Source of the DNA: Lachnospiraceae bacterium
GTDB taxonomy: Bacteria > Bacillota > Clostridia > Lachnospirales > Lachnospiraceae
Direction of reading: 5' to 3'
NCBI GenBank assembly: GCA_016281335.1
Contig: JAEEIK010000060.1
Location: 1 to 45,192 of the forward strand
Length of the DNA stretch: 45,192 nucleotides
In this document: positions 42,421-45,192 of the stretch, piece after piece
Layout of the letters: the number at the start of each line of letters is the position of its first letter
Position numbering within the stretch: position 1 is the stretch's first letter
Position numbers and translations under genes: made by a program
Notes under the pieces: generated by a model
The model's database searches: none
Seen by the model: only the letters and a program-made list of their open reading frames with translations
What the model was told of the DNA's origin: nothing

Positions 42421-43380
42421 TCAGGGCCACTTTCCGGGCCTGGGTCTATTCACGACGATGATCCCCGCACCTTTGAGATTTCCTATGAGTCTCTGTCTTG
42501 CAAAGCCTGCATGCTCGGGCTTCAGCATGAAATAGCAATAGGTGTCGATCAGTGAGAACAGATTGGCCGTACGCCCTTCGATCTTAAAGTTGATGATACC
42601 CGCCGGTATGTATTTTTCCCAGATATCATCGGGTTTGATGAAGGTGGGATAATCCTGTATGGTCCAGAGATTGTTGGTCTCACCGTATTCGCAATACCAG
42701 GGAGTCATGGGTATCTGCTTGTCTTTCGGAAGAGTACGGTTCTTCAGCGCGATACGCTCGAGACCGGCCTCATATTTGTAATGCGCGCCGCGCCTGGGGC
42801 AGTTAGGCACACAGAGTGTGTTTACCAGTACTTCCAGCTTTTCGGGATGTTCCACTTTTTCAAGCAGATCCCAGCGGTTATTCAGATTGTAATCCAGCAC
42901 TACATACTGATAGTCCCTTGCGATCTCGGCATTCAGCGTATCAAGATCCTTGATCTCCTTGCAGGTGGAACTGTTGTATTTGAAGTTCGGGTATTTCTTC
43001 CTGAGATATTCCTCCAGTATGGGATTGAAGATCATGACCTCGTTCATGCCGTTGTCGGCACAGTCCATACAGAAGTTGCAGTAAGGATCATCCAGATCCT
43101 CCTCGGTGATATCCGGATTGGTCCAGGTATAGCGGATGGGAACCCCCTTGTCGTTGAGGCTCTTTATGACTGCCTTGATATAACCTGCATCGCACTGGTC
43201 AAAACCGGCAAAACGTCCGCCGGTCCAAAGTGAAAGCGGGAATTCACCGAAGCAGGAAGCTATCTCAACACCCTCTCTGAACCATTCGGGATACTGCTCC
43301 AGCATGGATATCCAGAACATGTTCAGCGGATAATTATATCTGAGTCCGGGCAGATGGAATCTGGCTTTTACTTCTGACAT
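42421..43380 (-). CDS. Possible peptidase U32-related protein, copy 2
   Basis: 319 residues from ATG 43380, which has AAGGAG nine bases upstream (an in-frame ATG at 43410 lies in a repeat region). Shares with the neighbouring copy the motifs RYTWTNPDI, NGMNEVMIFNPILEEYL, YKYNSST, VVLDYNLN and LVNTLCVPNCPRRGAHY; cysteines at 190, 194 and 230 correspond to three of the four in copy 1. The gap between the two genes is 15 nt, so they form an operon and may work as a heterodimer like UbiU/UbiV (inference). No substrate can be named. Confidence 0.55.
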   Translation of the reverse strand: MSEVKARFHLPGLRYNYPLNMFWISMLEQYPEWFREGVEIASCFGEFPLSLWTGGRFAGFDQCDAGYIKAVIKSLNDKGVPIRYTWTNPDITEEDLDDPYCNFCMDCADNGMNEVMIFNPILEEYLRKKYPNFKYNSSTCKEIKDLDTLNAEIARDYQYVVLDYNLNNRWDLLEKVEHPEKLEVLVNTLCVPNCPRRGAHYKYEAGLERIALKNRTLPKDKQIPMTPWYCEYGETNNLWTIQDYPTFIKPDDIWEKYIPAGIINFKIEGRTANLFSLIDTYCYFMLKPEHAGFARQRLIGNLKGAGIIVVNRPRPGKWP

Positions 43381-43412
43381 TCTTTTACTCCTTCTTTTAT
43401 AACCCCTCATCC

Positions 43413-43454
43413 GTCAGTACTTCGTACTGACACCTTCTCCCCATGGGGAGAAGG
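43413..43454. repeat. Double hairpin intergenic repeat
   Basis: Two perfect hairpins in a row: GTCAGTAC-TTC-GTACTGAC (43413-43431) and CCTTCTCCCC-AT-GGGGAGAAGG (43433-43454). The second begins 2 nt after the stop of the ABC ATPase gene and may terminate it. From memory, similar CTCATCCGTC...CACCTTCTCCCC..GGGGAGAAGG units recur in gut Firmicutes genomes. Confidence 0.65.
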
Positions 43455-43456
43455 CT

Positions 43457-44389
43457 TTATTCTTCGGTATTTTTGTCTTCCGGACCGGAGATCACTATCT
43501 TGCCGTCCTGGAATGCTACACGTACCTTGTTGTCACCAAGCTTAAGTCCCTGTATCATCTCCTGAGGCAGCTGCAGACGGCCCACACGGTCGAGTACCGC
43601 GTACTCATCCTGGGTATCTTCACTTCTCCAGTCAATATCGGTCTCTGCGAGCCTGTCCTGATAAGCTTCCTTAAGCACACGCTCCGAACTGATCTTGCCG
43701 TCACGTATTGCCACCACGCGCTTAACCTTTTTGGAAAGAGCTATGTCATGGGTAACTATCAGTATGGTCTGACCGTTACGGTTCAGTTCCGAAAATACGT
43801 CAAAGATATAATTGGCCGTAGCCGTATCAACGCTTCCTGTAGGTTCATCGGCAAGCAACAGCTTCGGTGAATTGGCCAGAGCTATTGCTATGGCCACTCT
43901 CTGCTGCTCACCGCCTGATAACATGTTCATGCGGCTGGCCTTCTTATGGGCCATGCCTACCATTTCCAGAAGCTCTGTTGCCTTCTGTTTTTTCTGCGCG
44001 CTGCTCGACAGGTACATAGGCATCATAACATTTTCCAGCGCAGAAAGGAAGGGCAGCATGTTGCGGCCGTTATTCTGCCATACAAAGCCGACGGTCTCGC
44101 GTTTATATCTCACCAGCTGCTTCTCGCTCATGGTGAACAGATTGCCCCCATCCACGAAAAGAGAACCGGCGCTGGGACGATCCAATCCGCCTATCATATT
44201 CAGGAAGGTGGATTTACCGCTTCCGGAATTACCGATGATAGCAGTGAGTTCTCCTCTTTCCACGGAAAGATCAAGTCCCTGCAAGGCAAGCACTTCCGTT
44301 TCCTTGGTCTTGTAGATCTTCACAAGGTTGTCCGCCTTGATCAGCACCTTCTCGTCCGTATTCCTGTTTTCCTCTTCGTTATTCTCCAT
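43457..44389 (-). CDS. ABC transporter ATP-binding protein with AbrB-like C-terminal domain
   Basis: 310 residues. MacB/LolD-type ATPase: Walker A GNSGSGKS (53-60), Q-loop VWQNN (103-107), signature LSGGEQQ (157-163), Walker B LLLADE (178-182) and the switch His in VTHD (212-215). The last ~45 residues (262-301: YAVLDRVGRLQLPQEMIQ...) match a SpoVT/AbrB-like swapped-hairpin domain, unusual as a tail of an ABC ATPase. It overlaps the upstream ATPase gene by 11 nt, and both probably serve the FtsX-like permease encoded further upstream. Confidence 0.9.
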   Translation of the reverse strand: MENNEEENRNTDEKVLIKADNLVKIYKTKETEVLALQGLDLSVERGELTAIIGNSGSGKSTFLNMIGGLDRPSAGSLFVDGGNLFTMSEKQLVRYKRETVGFVWQNNGRNMLPFLSALENVMMPMYLSSSAQKKQKATELLEMVGMAHKKASRMNMLSGGEQQRVAIAIALANSPKLLLADEPTGSVDTATANYIFDVFSELNRNGQTILIVTHDIALSKKVKRVVAIRDGKISSERVLKEAYQDRLAETDIDWRSEDTQDEYAVLDRVGRLQLPQEMIQGLKLGDNKVRVAFQDGKIVISGPEDKNTEE

Positions 44390-45065
44390 CTGTGACTCTT
44401 TCTCCGTTTGAAAGCTCGATCAGATAATCCGCAGCTCCCATCAGTCCCACGTCATGGGTTGTCATCAATATCGAGATACCTTCTTTTTTACTCATCTCAG
44501 CAAAGAGGCTTGCAACCCTTGCTGCCATGGCGCTGTCCAGCTCGGCCGTAGGCTCATCCGCAAGTATCATCTTCGGCCTGTGTGCGAGAGCCCTTGCTAT
44601 AGCTACTCTCTGCTGTTCACCACCACTCATCTCGGCAGGCATATGTGTCATACGGTTTCCGAGACCTACGAGCTTCAGGCACTCCTCAACCCTCTTGTCT
44701 CTTTCTTTTCCGGGCTTTATCCCGGCCATCCTCATGGAAAACTCCACGTTCTGGAAAGCGTTCAGTGAAGGGATAAGTGACACCGACTGGAATACAAAAC
44801 CCATCTTCTTTCTTCGCAGTTCTTCTTTTTGAAAATCCGAAAGGGCGGAAACATCCTCGCCGTCTATCTTAACCGTACCGCCCGTAGGCTTGTCCAGCGT
44901 ACATACTATATTGAGAAGCGTGGTCTTACCGGAGCCGGAACGTCCTTTAAGTATCACAAAAGAGGATTCGGGTATTGCCGCATTTATATGCTTCAGTGCC
45001 TGGAACTCGCCGCCGGGCACCGGAAATGTTCGTGATACATCCAATATCTCTATAATGTTTCCCAT
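44379..45065 (-). CDS. ABC transporter ATP-binding protein (MacB/LolD type)
   Basis: 228 residues, compact ATPase. Walker A GRSGSGKT (41-48), Q-loop VFQSVSLIPSLNAFQNV, signature MSGGEQQR (146-153), Walker B MILADEP (166-172) and THD switch are all intact. The family energises FtsX-like permeases exporting peptides or lipoproteins or sensing cell envelope stress. It starts 1 nt after the permease stop codon (TGA-T-ATG) with GGAGAGG in front and is followed by a second ATPase, so the complex may use two different ATPases. Confidence 0.92.
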   Translation of the reverse strand: MGNIIEILDVSRTFPVPGGEFQALKHINAAIPESSFVILKGRSGSGKTTLLNIVCTLDKPTGGTVKIDGEDVSALSDFQKEELRRKKMGFVFQSVSLIPSLNAFQNVEFSMRMAGIKPGKERDKRVEECLKLVGLGNRMTHMPAEMSGGEQQRVAIARALAHRPKMILADEPTAELDSAMAARVASLFAEMSKKEGISILMTTHDVGLMGAADYLIELSNGERVTDGE

Positions 45066-45066
45066 A

Positions 45067-45192
45067 TCATTCCTCTCCCAGTTTCAGAGCCTTGGCCACA
45101 TTCATCCTGAATGTCATCAGTGTGAGCACAAGGAAGCATACGATCATCATCAGCGCTATAACAGCCATCAGCCTCAGCAGGTCCGTACTGTC
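45067..45192 (-). CDS. FtsX-like ABC permease, C-terminal end
   Basis: Only the last 41 residues before the stop TGA at 45069-45067 are in the window; the gene continues past the right edge. The end contains the final membrane helix (LMAVIALMMIVCFLVLTLM) and the FRMNVAKALKLGEE tail, typical of MacB/FtsX permeases. It immediately precedes the two ATPase genes, making a permease-ATPase-ATPase export operon. Confidence 0.75.
   Translation of the reverse strand, partial: DSTDLLRLMAVIALMMIVCFLVLTLMTFRMNVAKALKLGEE

Overview
The window looks like a chromosomal segment of an anaerobic low-to-mid GC Gram-positive bacterium of the class Clostridia, most likely a gut or rumen Lachnospiraceae. Supporting signs are strong AGGAGG-type ribosome binding sites, TTGACA/TATAAT promoters, BspA-type leucine-rich repeats fused to InlB-type B repeats, an Rpn/PD-(D/E)XK nuclease-transposase, a Gram-positive (secretin-less) Tad/Flp pilus locus, and glycoside hydrolases for mannose- and galactose-containing oligosaccharides. 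The assignment is an inference from gene content; no rRNA, tRNA or CRISPR array is seen.

Layout. 1-885: 5' part of ileS behind dtd under one good promoter (minus strand). 938-6234: one very large secreted repeat protein (BspA LRRs, eight InlB B repeats, Big_2-like domains) split in two by a single-base frameshift at about 4220; an Rpn-family nuclease lies upstream. 7597-8621: a DUF2975 membrane protein with a small Xre-type regulator, preceded by a sigma-A promoter and palindromic operators. 8774-11107: an autoregulated TetR / alpha-beta hydrolase / small membrane protein operon with two identical-spacing operator palindromes. 11297-12072: a lipoprotein whose Shine-Dalgarno lies in a perfect hairpin, ended by a terminator shared with a convergent esterase / nucleoside hydrolase pair (12101-13844). 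13850-14060: hairpin-rich repeats. 14072-16426: a lipoprotein plus membrane protein operon and a divergent small membrane protein. 16429-24870: a tightly packed minus-strand operon: degenerate HD-GYP protein, Nudix hydrolase, GH2 beta-mannosidase, GH36 alpha-galactosidase, secreted LRR protein, aldo/keto reductase.

24925-34658 is a plus-strand Tad pilus locus: prepilin peptidase, TadZ-like protein with an eroded P-loop, TadA ATPase, TadB, TadC with a large extracytoplasmic insertion, a 58-residue Flp pilin, a DUF5702-like protein, a TadE-like protein with duplicated cysteine motifs, a second prepilin peptidase, another TadE-like protein, and an FHA protein. It meets a minus-strand group (34639-40403) tail to tail: GT2-GtrA glycosyltransferase, stand-alone FakA-like domain, an SGNH esterase-phosphomannose isomerase fusion, a DUF624-like membrane protein, and a GNAT-PgeF fusion.

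The intergenic region 40404-40826 carries the most striking non-coding signal: about 240 nt (40511-40750) that folds end to end into a long rod with a forked tip and lies between two divergent promoters. It could be a structured RNA or a MITE-like element; I cannot assign it to a known class. The window ends with a YesL/DUF624 protein, two paralogous cysteine-containing proteins (possibly related to peptidase U32) and an ABC exporter of the MacB/FtsX type, one of whose ATPases has an AbrB-like tail.
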